Shown here one piece after another: positions 1 to 6,615 of a stretch of DNA of 8,053 nucleotides (the first letter of the stretch is position 1; the number at the start of each line of letters is the position of its first letter). Origin of the DNA: Nitrospira lenta (lineage in GTDB: Bacteria; Nitrospirota; Nitrospiria; Nitrospirales; Nitrospiraceae); NCBI GenBank assembly GCA_945906715.1, contig CAMDRK010000109.1, forward strand, positions 1 to 8,053. The letters run 5' to 3'. The notes beneath the pieces are model-generated. The model was not told the origin of the DNA. It saw only the letters and a list, made by a program, of their open reading frames with translations, and did not search any database. The position numbers were made by a program, and so were the translations under genes.

Positions 1-665
1 GCCAGCCCGAGTTTCAGGGCAATGCCGACCAGGACGAGGATAAATCCACCCAGCCACAGTCCTGGAACGGCCTGCGCCTGTTTCACAATCGCGCCCACCC
101 CACGAAACGTCATGGAGCCGCTTTCAAAATACAGGAGCGCCATACCGAACAGGAGGAACGCTGACGCGGTGATGGAGAGCAGGAGGTATTTCACCGCAGC
201 TTCGAGTGGGTGCCGTCGCGTTCGTAAATAGCCGATCAAACTACAGAGGGATAGGCCGAGTAGTTCGAGTCCAAGAAAAAAAGACACGAAGTGTACCGCC
301 GCAGTCAGAACCAAGCCTCCGAACGTGGCCAGCAAGAGGAGCAGGTAATATTCCTCCACGCCTTCCAGCTCATGAAACTGAACCGTCAAATACCGATACG
401 ACAGGGCAATGACGACCATCGTCGCACTCAACACGAGTCCCATGTACAACAAGGCATGTCCATCCACGACCAACAACGTGGTGACGGCTCGCGGTGTCGC
501 CGTTGCCGCCCAGGGCAGCGTCGCCAGCGTGAGAAGACATGACATGAATGCGAAGACGGCGATCCTTGCATGGTGTCGTCTGAACGCAATCGCGAGCATG
601 GTCACGAGGGAGAAGGCCCCGAGATTCAGAATAGGTGAAAGGGCGACGAAATCTTCGAGTATCAT
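1..665 (-). CDS. nuoN: NADH-quinone oxidoreductase subunit N (NuoN), partial, 3' end beyond window
   Basis: NuoN is one of three antiporter-like membrane subunits of complex I and forms the proton channel next to NuoK. I translated this gene by hand from the ATG at 665; it stays open for 221 codons to the window edge. Full-length homologues are roughly 480 residues, so about half is present. The protein is strongly hydrophobic and starts MILEDFVALSPIL. Key residues seen: Glu134 in FFLGLELLGLSL (the conserved TM5 glutamate), Lys159 in EAAVKYLLLS (the TM7 lysine) and Lys218 in GIALKLGLA (the TM8 lysine). These match the proton-path residues known in this family. The ATG overlaps the nuoM stop codon (ATGA), and an AGGTGAG Shine-Dalgarno lies 6 bases upstream inside nuoM, so the start is well supported and translation is probably coupled. 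It is the last subunit in the standard nuo order. Identification is firm. Confidence 0.95.
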   Translation of the reverse strand, partial: MILEDFVALSPILNLGAFSLVTMLAIAFRRHHARIAVFAFMSCLLTLATLPWAATATPRAVTTLLVVDGHALLYMGLVLSATMVVIALSYRYLTVQFHELEGVEEYYLLLLLATFGGLVLTAAVHFVSFFLGLELLGLSLCSLIGYLRTRRHPLEAAVKYLLLSITASAFLLFGMALLYFESGSMTFRGVGAIVKQAQAVPGLWLGGFILVLVGIALKLGL

Positions 666-2215
666 GGGGCGCTCACCTGTGAGGTGAAGATGGTTGAGAA
701 CGATACCGACTCTGATGGCTGATGAGTCAGATTGGGTGACGCCACGACCGGCTGGACGAGCATGTTCATAACGGGCTTTGTGGTGATCAATACCGTCTTC
801 GGATAGAGACCAAGCCAGATCTGCAGGACTGCGATGAGCAGCAATGTCCCAAACGCGGCATTCGACAAGTCCGAAGCGATACGGATTTCCCGTTGCTGAC
901 CAAAGAATGTGCGTTGCATCATACCCAGGGAATAGATGGCCGCCATCACCATGCCAAGTGATGCCAGAATGGTTAGGACCGGTTGGGCAGAATAAGACCC
1001 GAACAGAACGAGAAATTCACCGATGAAATTGGCCAAGCCTGGCAACCCCAGTGAGGCGCAGGCAAAGAAGAGCGCCATCGTTGCGAGACGTGGGGTCATC
1101 CCCCACAGTCCTCCCATCTGTCGCATGTCTCTCGTCTGGAAACGCTCCTGAAGCGCCCCTGCCATCATGAAGAGGGCGCCGATGCTCAGCCCGTGCGCCA
1201 CCAGCTGCATCACCGCTCCTTGCAGCGCCAACTCCGTTCCGGCGAAGGCACCGAGGAGGAAGAACCCCATGTGGCTGATGCTGCTGTACGCCACCAATCG
1301 TTTGATATCCGTTTGGCAACATGCCAATACCGCGCCGTAGAGAATGCCGACTGCGCCAAACCCCATAACGATGGGTGCGAACTCACTCATCACGCCGGGA
1401 AATAACGGAATCGTAAACCGTAGTAACCCATAGGCACCGGTTTTCGCTAAGATTCCTGCGAGGATGATACTCGCACCGGTTGGAGCCTCTGTGTAGGTGT
1501 CTGGCAACCACGAATGAAAGGGTGGAGCCCCTAGTTTCACCACGAACCCGATGAGAAATGCCAACATCAGCCACCAGGCCATCCCATGAGTCACGGTCAG
1601 TTCCATCAGATCGGCATAGTCGAAACTGGGTCGTCCCGTCGTATGCTGATGAAGGAGTGCCAGGGCGATGATCGCGACAAGCAGCAGCAAGCTCCCGGCC
1701 TGCGTGAACAAGAAGAATTTGAACGAGGCGGACCGGCGATGCGCGTGCCCCCAGATGGCAATCAGGAGATACATGGGGACCAACATGAGCTCCCAAAAGA
1801 AGAAAAACAGGAACAGATCGATGGCCAAAAACACCCCGATGACGCCACCCAAGGCCAGCAGGACGTTACAGTGGAAAAATCCGACGCGACTCTGGATTTC
1901 TGTCCAGGAGGCGACAATTGCGATGAGACCGATGAAGGCCGTCAAGAGGATGAGTATCACGCTGAGACCATCGAGGCCAAGATGCAGACTAATGCCCCAG
2001 CGAGGAATCCAACTGCTGTGACTTTCTACGAGCCAGGAACCGTGACCTGAAGTCTGAACCGAGTGGTCTTGGCTCAAAAGCAGAAGGGTCAAAAGACAAT
2101 CAACAGATAACGTTCCTATGGCAATCCAGCGAGGAGCGTTGCGAGACCACTGCTGTCCCATCCATGCAAGAGGAGCCGCGAGAATTGGAATGAGTATGAG
2201 CAGCCAGAGGATCAT
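662..2215 (-). CDS. nuoM: NADH-quinone oxidoreductase subunit M (NuoM)
   Basis: NuoM is the middle antiporter-like proton pump of the complex I membrane arm, between NuoN and NuoL. The protein has 517 residues, close to the family's usual 500-510, and hydrophobic segments run through most of it. Conserved charged residues are in place: Glu142 in FFFFWELMLVPMY (TM5), Lys227 in GFVVKLGAPPFHSWLPD (TM7), Lys258 in ILAKTGAYG (TM8) and Glu400 in NFIGEFLVLFG (TM12). The last two mark it as NuoM rather than NuoL or NuoN. The chosen start is the ATG at 2215, giving MILWLLILIPILAAPLAW, a normal first membrane helix. An ATG at 2314 would add 33 Cys-rich, non-hydrophobic residues and overlap nuoL by 94 bases, so it is rejected. 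The gap from the nuoL stop is 5 bases, and no Shine-Dalgarno is visible. The stop overlaps the nuoN start. Only one nuoM copy is present here. The C-terminal tail (about residues 485-517) is polar and poorly conserved. Confidence 0.98.
   Translation of the reverse strand: MILWLLILIPILAAPLAWMGQQWSRNAPRWIAIGTLSVDCLLTLLLLSQDHSVQTSGHGSWLVESHSSWIPRWGISLHLGLDGLSVILILLTAFIGLIAIVASWTEIQSRVGFFHCNVLLALGGVIGVFLAIDLFLFFFFWELMLVPMYLLIAIWGHAHRRSASFKFFLFTQAGSLLLLVAIIALALLHQHTTGRPSFDYADLMELTVTHGMAWWLMLAFLIGFVVKLGAPPFHSWLPDTYTEAPTGASIILAGILAKTGAYGLLRFTIPLFPGVMSEFAPIVMGFGAVGILYGAVLACCQTDIKRLVAYSSISHMGFFLLGAFAGTELALQGAVMQLVAHGLSIGALFMMAGALQERFQTRDMRQMGGLWGMTPRLATMALFFACASLGLPGLANFIGEFLVLFGSYSAQPVLTILASLGMVMAAIYSLGMMQRTFFGQQREIRIASDLSNAAFGTLLLIAVLQIWLGLYPKTVLITTKPVMNMLVQPVVASPNLTHQPSESVSFSTIFTSQVSAP
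672..678 (-). promoter_or_regulatory. Shine-Dalgarno of nuoN
   Basis: The minus strand reads AGGTGAG within the last codons of nuoM, 6 bases before the nuoN ATG that overlaps the nuoM stop. Confidence 0.6.
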
Positions 2216-2220
2216 ATAAT

Positions 2221-4110
2221 TTACATCGCAAACAGACCAAGTAACACCAGCGTTCCGACAACAACGGTAGCGGCATACCAACGGACATGTCCCGTCTGGG
2301 TATGACTCATCCATCTATGGCAGGATTCGGCGCCAACAGTCAGCCATTCGTACCCGCGGTCAAGGAGTTCACCCGGGTTCCGGGTCAGCAGGAACCAAGG
2401 CCGTACACACGCTCGATCATACAGTCGATCGAACCCCCACCCACTTTGCAACAGTGTCACCAAGGGACGACCCGTAGATAAATCTGCCCCTCGCCTAGAG
2501 AAGTTAGAACCTGGCAGAAACAGGATAGCAGCCAGGCCAATCCCCAGGAGTGCTGAGACGGTTACAGCGAGCTGTTCACGGGTTTCACTCGATTCATCCA
2601 TCCCAGGAAGGAGTTCCATCGTTGGGAGCGCATGCGACAGGTACTGGCTAAACAAAGTCACATTCCCAAGTGTGTGGGGCATCTCGAGAAAGCCGACGGT
2701 GAGCGCCAAGAACGCCAGCACCACCAGAGGAACACGCATGGCAAGACCCGGTTCGCCGGTCGGCTGCGTGCGGACTTCTCCGAAAAAGACTCGAAAGATC
2801 AGCCGGAAACTGTAGAGGCCAGTCAGCATGGCCCCGAGGAGTGCACCGTACCAGATCCACCGGTGGCTTAAGGGTGAAGACCACACCGACCACAAGATCC
2901 AGTCTTTGCTGTAAAACCCGGAGGTGATGAGGGGGATGCCGGACATCGCGGCGGCTCCGATGAGGAATGTCCAGAAGGTCCAAGGCAGATGCCGCCGGAG
3001 CCCGCCCATCCAAAAAATGTTCTGCTCATGGTGGAGGCTTTTGATGACCGATCCAGCCGCAAGGAAGAGCAAGGCTTTAAAGCACGAATGGGTCAGAAAA
3101 TGAAAGAGTGCGGCAGACCAGGCTCCGACGCCGAGCGCAAGAAACATATAGCCGATCTGGCTCATTGTCGAGTACGCCAGCACCCGCTTAATGTCCTGTT
3201 GAACCAATGCACTGGTCGCTGCAAGCAGCAACGTCGCGAGGCCGATCACCGCGATGACCTCTTGCACCAGTGGCGCCAGCGCAAACAGGTGATGCATGCG
3301 AGCGATGAGGTAGACCCCTGCCGTCACCATCGTCGCCGCATGGATCAGCGCGCTGACGGGAGTGGGACCAGCCATCGCGTCCGGCAACCAGACTTGGAGG
3401 GGCAATTGCGCCGACTTCCCGACCGCCCCGATCAAGAAGAGTACCGCCACGATCGTGGCAAGGTTTGAACCCACCGGCCATGCCTCTGTCGCAAGGCTCT
3501 GGACCTGTTGAATGGACAGGCTCTTGAGTTGCGTAAAGAGGATGAATAGCCCAATGGCAAACGCTGTGTCTCCGATGCGAGTGACGATAAACGCCTTCTG
3601 TGCAGCGGTGCCGTATTCTGGTTCGCGATACCAAAACCCGATCAACAGGTAGCTGCACAGTCCCACACCTTCCCAGCCCAGGTAGAGCAAGAGCAGATTA
3701 TCTGCCAACACCAGCGTCAGCATGGCGGCGACGAACAGATTCATATAGGCAAAAAACCTCGCGTATCCCTCATCGCCGGCCATGTATTCGGCCGAGTACA
3801 GATGGATCAAAAAGCCGATGCCAGTGATCACCGCTACCATCAGGAGTGACAGGGCATCCAGGTACCAGGAGACTCCAACGGTCAGTCCAGAGGTGTCGAT
3901 CCAATTCCACAGTGTTTGATGGTAGGACTCATGATCGGGAAAGCCTTGAAAAAACTCCCAGCCGACAAGCGCAGTGGTGAAGGCCGCCGTGCCGACCGAA
4001 CCACAACCGACCCACGCGACCTGTTGCCTGGTGAACCGCCCTCCGAAGAGGGCCAACACCAGAAAGCCTGCGAGCGGAAGTGCTGGGATAAGCCAAAGTA
4101 AGCTGATCAT
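2221..4110 (-). CDS. nuoL: NADH-quinone oxidoreductase subunit L (NuoL)
   Basis: NuoL is the distal antiporter-like proton pump of complex I; its long C-terminal lateral helix runs along the membrane arm and clamps NuoM and NuoN. The protein has 629 residues (about 610-650 is usual). Motifs seen: Glu147 in YLGWEGVGLCSY (TM5), Lys232 in GAVGKSAQLPLQVWLPD (TM7), His257 in PVSALIHAATMVTAG, Lys345 in HSCFKALLFL and Lys402-Asp403 in GFYSKDWIL (TM12). The lateral-helix region begins around GWGFDRLYD (558-566), and a final membrane helix occupies residues 610-628. The start is the ATG at 4110 (MISLLWLIPALPLAGF), preceded by purine-rich GAGAGAGACGAG. A TTG at 4152 would only add 14 polar residues. 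It follows nuoK after 81 bases and is followed by nuoM after 5. The lateral helix shows no insertion compared with ordinary NuoL, which fits a complex with a single NuoM. Confidence 0.98.
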   Translation of the reverse strand: MISLLWLIPALPLAGFLVLALFGGRFTRQQVAWVGCGSVGTAAFTTALVGWEFFQGFPDHESYHQTLWNWIDTSGLTVGVSWYLDALSLLMVAVITGIGFLIHLYSAEYMAGDEGYARFFAYMNLFVAAMLTLVLADNLLLLYLGWEGVGLCSYLLIGFWYREPEYGTAAQKAFIVTRIGDTAFAIGLFILFTQLKSLSIQQVQSLATEAWPVGSNLATIVAVLFLIGAVGKSAQLPLQVWLPDAMAGPTPVSALIHAATMVTAGVYLIARMHHLFALAPLVQEVIAVIGLATLLLAATSALVQQDIKRVLAYSTMSQIGYMFLALGVGAWSAALFHFLTHSCFKALLFLAAGSVIKSLHHEQNIFWMGGLRRHLPWTFWTFLIGAAAMSGIPLITSGFYSKDWILWSVWSSPLSHRWIWYGALLGAMLTGLYSFRLIFRVFFGEVRTQPTGEPGLAMRVPLVVLAFLALTVGFLEMPHTLGNVTLFSQYLSHALPTMELLPGMDESSETREQLAVTVSALLGIGLAAILFLPGSNFSRRGADLSTGRPLVTLLQSGWGFDRLYDRACVRPWFLLTRNPGELLDRGYEWLTVGAESCHRWMSHTQTGHVRWYAATVVVGTLVLLGLFAM

Positions 4111-4165
4111 CTCGTCTCTCTCAAATACATGTTCATTATCAGTTCCCAGCAAGCGTCTGATGCGA

Positions 4166-4190
4166 GAAGACGTCTCGGCACCATGTCTTC
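4166..4190 (-). other. Weak stem-loop in the nuoK-nuoL gap
   Basis: Directly after the nuoK stop the minus strand carries GAAGAC and, 13 bases later, GTCTTC, which can pair as a 6-bp stem. The gap of 81 bases (4111-4191) is the longest in the window and shows no ORF, promoter that I can defend, or T run. The stem is short enough to be chance. Confidence 0.25.
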
Positions 4191-4191
4191 A

Positions 4192-4491
4192 TTACCCTTT
4201 CATCTCGCTGAATGCATCCACGTCCAGTGTATGAAATCGGTATGACAGCTGCAGCACGATACCCAGTGCCACGGAGACTTCAGCCGCCGCCAAGGTGAGA
4301 ATGAATAAGAACATGATCTCACCATCGACTTGCCCCCAACGAGCTCCCCCTGCAATGAATGCGAGACTTGCGGCATTCAACATGATTTCAAGCGACAACA
4401 GCATGTAGAGAATGTTCCGTCGACTCAAGAGACCGACCAAACCGAGGCTAAACAGCATCATGGCCAACACCAGCGCAGGCGTGCTCAACAT
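4192..4491 (-). CDS. nuoK: NADH-quinone oxidoreductase subunit K (NuoK)
   Basis: NuoK is a small three-helix membrane subunit, related to MrpC, that links the NuoH/NuoJ coupling region to NuoN. The protein has 99 residues from the ATG at 4491, a normal length. It carries the two buried glutamates needed for proton transfer: Glu35 in LLSLEIMLNA (TM2) and Glu71 in LAAAEVSVALG (TM3). The tail, DAFSEMKG, closely resembles the end of E. coli NuoK. A GTG at 4494 is immediately upstream and in frame; it would add one residue and give the E. coli numbering (Glu36, Glu72). I prefer the ATG because GAAGGAG (4506-4500) sits 8 bases from it but only 5 from the GTG. The ATG shares one base with the nuoJ stop (TGATG), so the two are probably translationally coupled. 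The stop is TAA, unlike the TGA of nuoG, nuoH, nuoI, nuoJ and nuoM. Confidence 0.97.
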   Translation of the reverse strand: MLSTPALVLAMMLFSLGLVGLLSRRNILYMLLSLEIMLNAASLAFIAGGARWGQVDGEIMFLFILTLAAAEVSVALGIVLQLSYRFHTLDVDAFSEMKG

Positions 4492-4988
4492 CACCGAGAC
4501 TCCTTCGATACACGACGCCCCAAGTGATAGGCGCCGATCAGCCCCGGCAGCAACAGCATCGACGCGAGTTCCACCCCAATGATATAGGGTCCGTAGAGGG
4601 CGATGGAGACCCCCTTCTGTCTCGCTTCTGACACAGTAACCGGCAGATGGTCTCCGACTGCAATGAGGTATCCCACCTCACCCAGTAGCACCAGGGCCAG
4701 AATACCTGGTCCCACCCATGTGCCCGGTGTGAGCCACGTCCGTTCTTGCTCAACGGCGAGCGGACCCAGGAGCATCACGACAAAGATGAAGAGCACCATA
4801 ATGGCACCGCCGTAAATGATGATTTCGAGCGCCGCGGCAAACTGAGCACCGAGCAAATAGAAAATGAGCGCCAGCGCGATCAACGCGACGACTAGGTAAA
4901 GCAGCGCATGGACAGCATGCACATGCGTGATGACACGCAGCGTCGCCAGGACGGTGACGGCTGCCGCGATGTAAAAAAGGGTTTCCAT
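4491..4988 (-). CDS. nuoJ: NADH-quinone oxidoreductase subunit J (NuoJ)
   Basis: NuoJ is a five-helix membrane subunit at the junction between the quinone module and the pumps. Its third helix bends at a pi-bulge during coupling. The protein has 165 residues, slightly shorter than the E. coli protein (about 184). The hallmark segment is seen at residues 51-73: AAALEIIIYGGAIMVLF, with Glu54 and Tyr59, then FVVMLLG. The last helix region, GPYIIGVELASMLLLPGLIG, is also typical, and a short basic tail (GRRVSKESR) follows. The start is the ATG at 4988, with a good Shine-Dalgarno AGGGA at 5002-4998 and a 9-base spacer. The gene is separated from nuoI by 78 bases and its stop overlaps the nuoK start by one base. 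Sequence outside helix 3 is variable, as is normal for this family; gene order makes the assignment firm. Confidence 0.96.
   Translation of the reverse strand: METLFYIAAAVTVLATLRVITHVHAVHALLYLVVALIALALIFYLLGAQFAAALEIIIYGGAIMVLFIFVVMLLGPLAVEQERTWLTPGTWVGPGILALVLLGEVGYLIAVGDHLPVTVSEARQKGVSIALYGPYIIGVELASMLLLPGLIGAYHLGRRVSKESR
4500..4506 (-). promoter_or_regulatory. Shine-Dalgarno of nuoK
   Basis: The minus strand reads GAAGGAG within the last codons of nuoJ. It lies 8 bases from the ATG at 4491 and 5 from the in-frame GTG at 4494, which favours the ATG. Confidence 0.7.
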
Positions 4989-4997
4989 GGTCTCACA

Positions 4998-5002
4998 TCC
5001 CT
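4998..5002 (-). promoter_or_regulatory. Shine-Dalgarno of nuoJ
   Basis: The minus strand reads AGGGA, 9 bases before the ATG of nuoJ. It lies just downstream of the hairpin in the nuoI-nuoJ gap, so nuoJ can recruit ribosomes independently of nuoI. Confidence 0.65.
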
Positions 5003-5026
5003 ATTCGGTGTTGATTCCTGAAACGT

Positions 5027-5060
5027 GTGGAGGATGGTGCTCCAGCGCCAAGCACTCCAC
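5027..5060 (-). other. Imperfect intercistronic hairpin in the nuoI-nuoJ gap
   Basis: In the 78-base gap the minus strand can fold as GTGGA-GTGCT, a 9-base loop (TGGCGCTGG), AGCAC, a 5-base bulge (CATCC), then TCCAC. That gives ten pairs in two 5-bp blocks. No T run follows, so it is not an intrinsic terminator. A role in transcript processing or stability, or in setting the relative output of the downstream genes, is inference only. Confidence 0.45.
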
Positions 5061-5066
5061 CCTGTT

Positions 5067-5609
5067 TCATGGCATCAAACTCCTCACATCCACCGGCGGA
5101 AGTTCGTTTTCGCCCTGTCCCTTATCTTTGTCGCGAGTCTTCACGCCGGCCACCCGATAAAAGTTATAGCCGGGATACTTGCCGGTCCCGCTGATAAGGA
5201 GGTCTTCCTTCTCGTAGACCAGGTTCCGGCGTGCATATTCACTCTGCTCAAAATCCGGGATGAGTTGGATGGCATTGGTCGGACAGGCCTCCTCGCACAT
5301 CCCACAATAGATGCAGCGCGAAAAATTGATCCGGAAGAATTCAGGATAACGACGATCCTGGGCCATCGGGTCCTCAGTGGCCTGGAGCGCGATGCAATCA
5401 ACTGGACAAGCTGCTGCGCAGAGGTAGCAGGCCACGCACCGCTCTTCTCCATCGGGATCTCTGGTCAGGACGATGCGTCCACGCCAGCGTGGAGGCAGAT
5501 AGGGTCGTTCTTCCGGATACTGAACCGTGACCGGTTTCGTAAAGGTCCGTTTGAAGACGATCCATAACCCGATGATGAGATTACGGGCATAGAGCCAAAT
5601 GTTCATCAT
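5067..5609 (-). CDS. nuoI: NADH-quinone oxidoreductase subunit I (NuoI), 2x[4Fe-4S] ferredoxin-like
   Basis: NuoI is the peripheral-arm subunit that holds iron-sulfur clusters N6a and N6b and passes electrons from the NuoG side to cluster N2 beside the quinone site. The protein has 180 residues, equal to E. coli NuoI. An amphipathic N-terminal helix (residues 3-20) anchors it to the membrane arm. Two ferredoxin motifs are complete: Cys58, 61, 64 with Cys68-Pro (ERCVACYLCAAACP) and Cys99, 102, 105 with Cys109-Pro (RCIYCGMCEEACP). Conserved stretches GRIVLTRDPDGEERC, YPEFFRINFSRC and LVYEKEDLLISG and the tail PPVDVRSLMP strongly resemble the E. coli protein. Two ATGs are adjacent (5609 and 5606). 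I use the first because AAGG at 5624-5621 is already 11 bases away. The gene lies 49 bases after nuoH and 78 before nuoJ, more spaced than other junctions in the operon. Confidence 0.98.
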   Translation of the reverse strand: MMNIWLYARNLIIGLWIVFKRTFTKPVTVQYPEERPYLPPRWRGRIVLTRDPDGEERCVACYLCAAACPVDCIALQATEDPMAQDRRYPEFFRINFSRCIYCGMCEEACPTNAIQLIPDFEQSEYARRNLVYEKEDLLISGTGKYPGYNFYRVAGVKTRDKDKGQGENELPPVDVRSLMP

Positions 5610-5658
5610 ACGTGAGGCTGCCTTACAGATATGCTCAGGGCTCTACGGTGATCCTTTG

Positions 5659-6615
5659 TCATCCTGCCTTCCAGAGAACCACACCGCCAGTCACCAGAAG
5701 ATTGATCAGCGCAAGCGGCATCACGACCTTCCAACCGAATGACAGCAACTGATCAAAACGGAATCGTGGCCAGGTCGCCCGAATGAGGATGATCAGGACG
5801 ATGAAGCCGGACATCTTCAGGACAAACCACACCACCGGCGGCAACCAGGGTCCGTGCCAGCCCCCAAAGAATAGGATCACGGTCATCGCTGAGAGTAGGA
5901 GGATGCTGAGGTATTCACCGACAAAAAACATTCCGAATTTCATCCCGCTGTACTCCGATTGGTAGCCGGCGACGAGCTCTGCTTCCGCCTCAGGCATATC
6001 GAACGGTGTGCGATGCGCTTCGGCCAGTCCAGCCATAAAGAAACCGAGAAACCCAAAGAATTGAGGGACCACGAACCATTGATGCCGCTGTGCGTCCACA
6101 ATGTCACTCAAGTTAAACGACCCGGCCAACAGGACCGCTCCCATCAACGACAGCCCCATGAAGACCTCATAACTCAAGAGCTGTGCGATGGCCCGAAGAC
6201 TGCCGAGAAACGCGAATTTGCTGTTGGATGCCCAGCCTCCGATGATGACACTGTAGGCTGCCAGGCTCGACATGGCCAAAAAAAACATAACGCCCAAGTT
6301 GAGGTCAGAGACGACGAAGCTGGGAGCAATCGGTATGACGGCGAACGACATGAGTGCGGTGATCACGACGATGGCCGGTGCGATGACGAATACCGGCTTA
6401 TCTGCAAAGGGCGGAATCCAGTCTTCTTTTGTAAAGATCTTGATCATATCCGCGAGTGATTGCAGGCAACCGCCAGGCCCAAGGCGGTTGGGGCCTAATC
6501 GTTCCTGCCAGATTCCCAGTAGGCGACGTTCAACCCAGATCAAGAGCCCGGCCAGCGTCAGTGCACCACCAAGGATGACTCCAATCGTCAATGCGGTGTG
6601 GCTCCAATCGGTCAC
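5659..6615 (-). CDS. nuoH: NADH-quinone oxidoreductase subunit H (NuoH)
   Basis: NuoH is the membrane subunit that forms most of the quinone-binding chamber and joins the peripheral and membrane arms. The protein has 318 residues (E. coli about 325) and around eight hydrophobic helices. Family motifs in order: WVERRLLGIWQERLGPNR (27-44), SLRAIAQLLSYE (139-150), the acidic quinone-site loop PFDMPEAEAELVAGYQSEYS (204-223) followed by GMKFGMFFVGEY, and RATWPRFRFDQLLSFGWKV (279-297). The loop keeps its glutamates and the charged path towards the pumps. The start is a GTG at 6615 that overlaps the nuoG stop (GTGA). A strong GGAGG at 6625-6621 with a 5-base spacer supports it, and no other start is near. 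Overlap and internal ribosome site suggest coupled translation with nuoG. Confidence 0.98.
   Translation of the reverse strand: MTDWSHTALTIGVILGGALTLAGLLIWVERRLLGIWQERLGPNRLGPGGCLQSLADMIKIFTKEDWIPPFADKPVFVIAPAIVVITALMSFAVIPIAPSFVVSDLNLGVMFFLAMSSLAAYSVIIGGWASNSKFAFLGSLRAIAQLLSYEVFMGLSLMGAVLLAGSFNLSDIVDAQRHQWFVVPQFFGFLGFFMAGLAEAHRTPFDMPEAEAELVAGYQSEYSGMKFGMFFVGEYLSILLLSAMTVILFFGGWHGPWLPPVVWFVLKMSGFIVLIILIRATWPRFRFDQLLSFGWKVVMPLALINLLVTGGVVLWKAG

Noticed and set aside
1586..2050. 154-codon plus-strand open frame opposite nuoM
   Set aside because: It is Gln/Glu/Asp-rich antisense of hydrophobic codons, with no domain; nuoM is intact.
2216..2314. Upstream ATG extending nuoM by 33 residues
   Set aside because: The extra residues are Cys-rich and come from reading the end of nuoL out of frame; the ATG at 2215 begins a normal first membrane helix.
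2989..3468. 159-codon plus-strand open frame opposite nuoL
   Set aside because: It is an Arg/His/Gln-rich antisense shadow of an intact gene.
4111..4152. TTG start extending nuoL by 14 residues
   Set aside because: The added stretch is polar and acidic, unlike a NuoL N-terminus, and the ATG at 4110 has a purine-rich leader.
4168..4175. AGACGTCT palindrome as an operator
   Set aside because: An 8-base palindrome occurs by chance at this scale; there is no flanking promoter and it lies inside an operon.
5025..5567. 180-codon plus-strand open frame opposite nuoI
   Set aside because: It lies wholly antisense to a gene with complete cluster motifs, has no recognisable domain or ribosome site, and its equal length to NuoI is coincidental.
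5959..6459. 166-codon plus-strand open frame opposite nuoH
   Set aside because: The product is highly charged and low in hydrophobic order, as expected from antisense reading of a membrane-protein gene.
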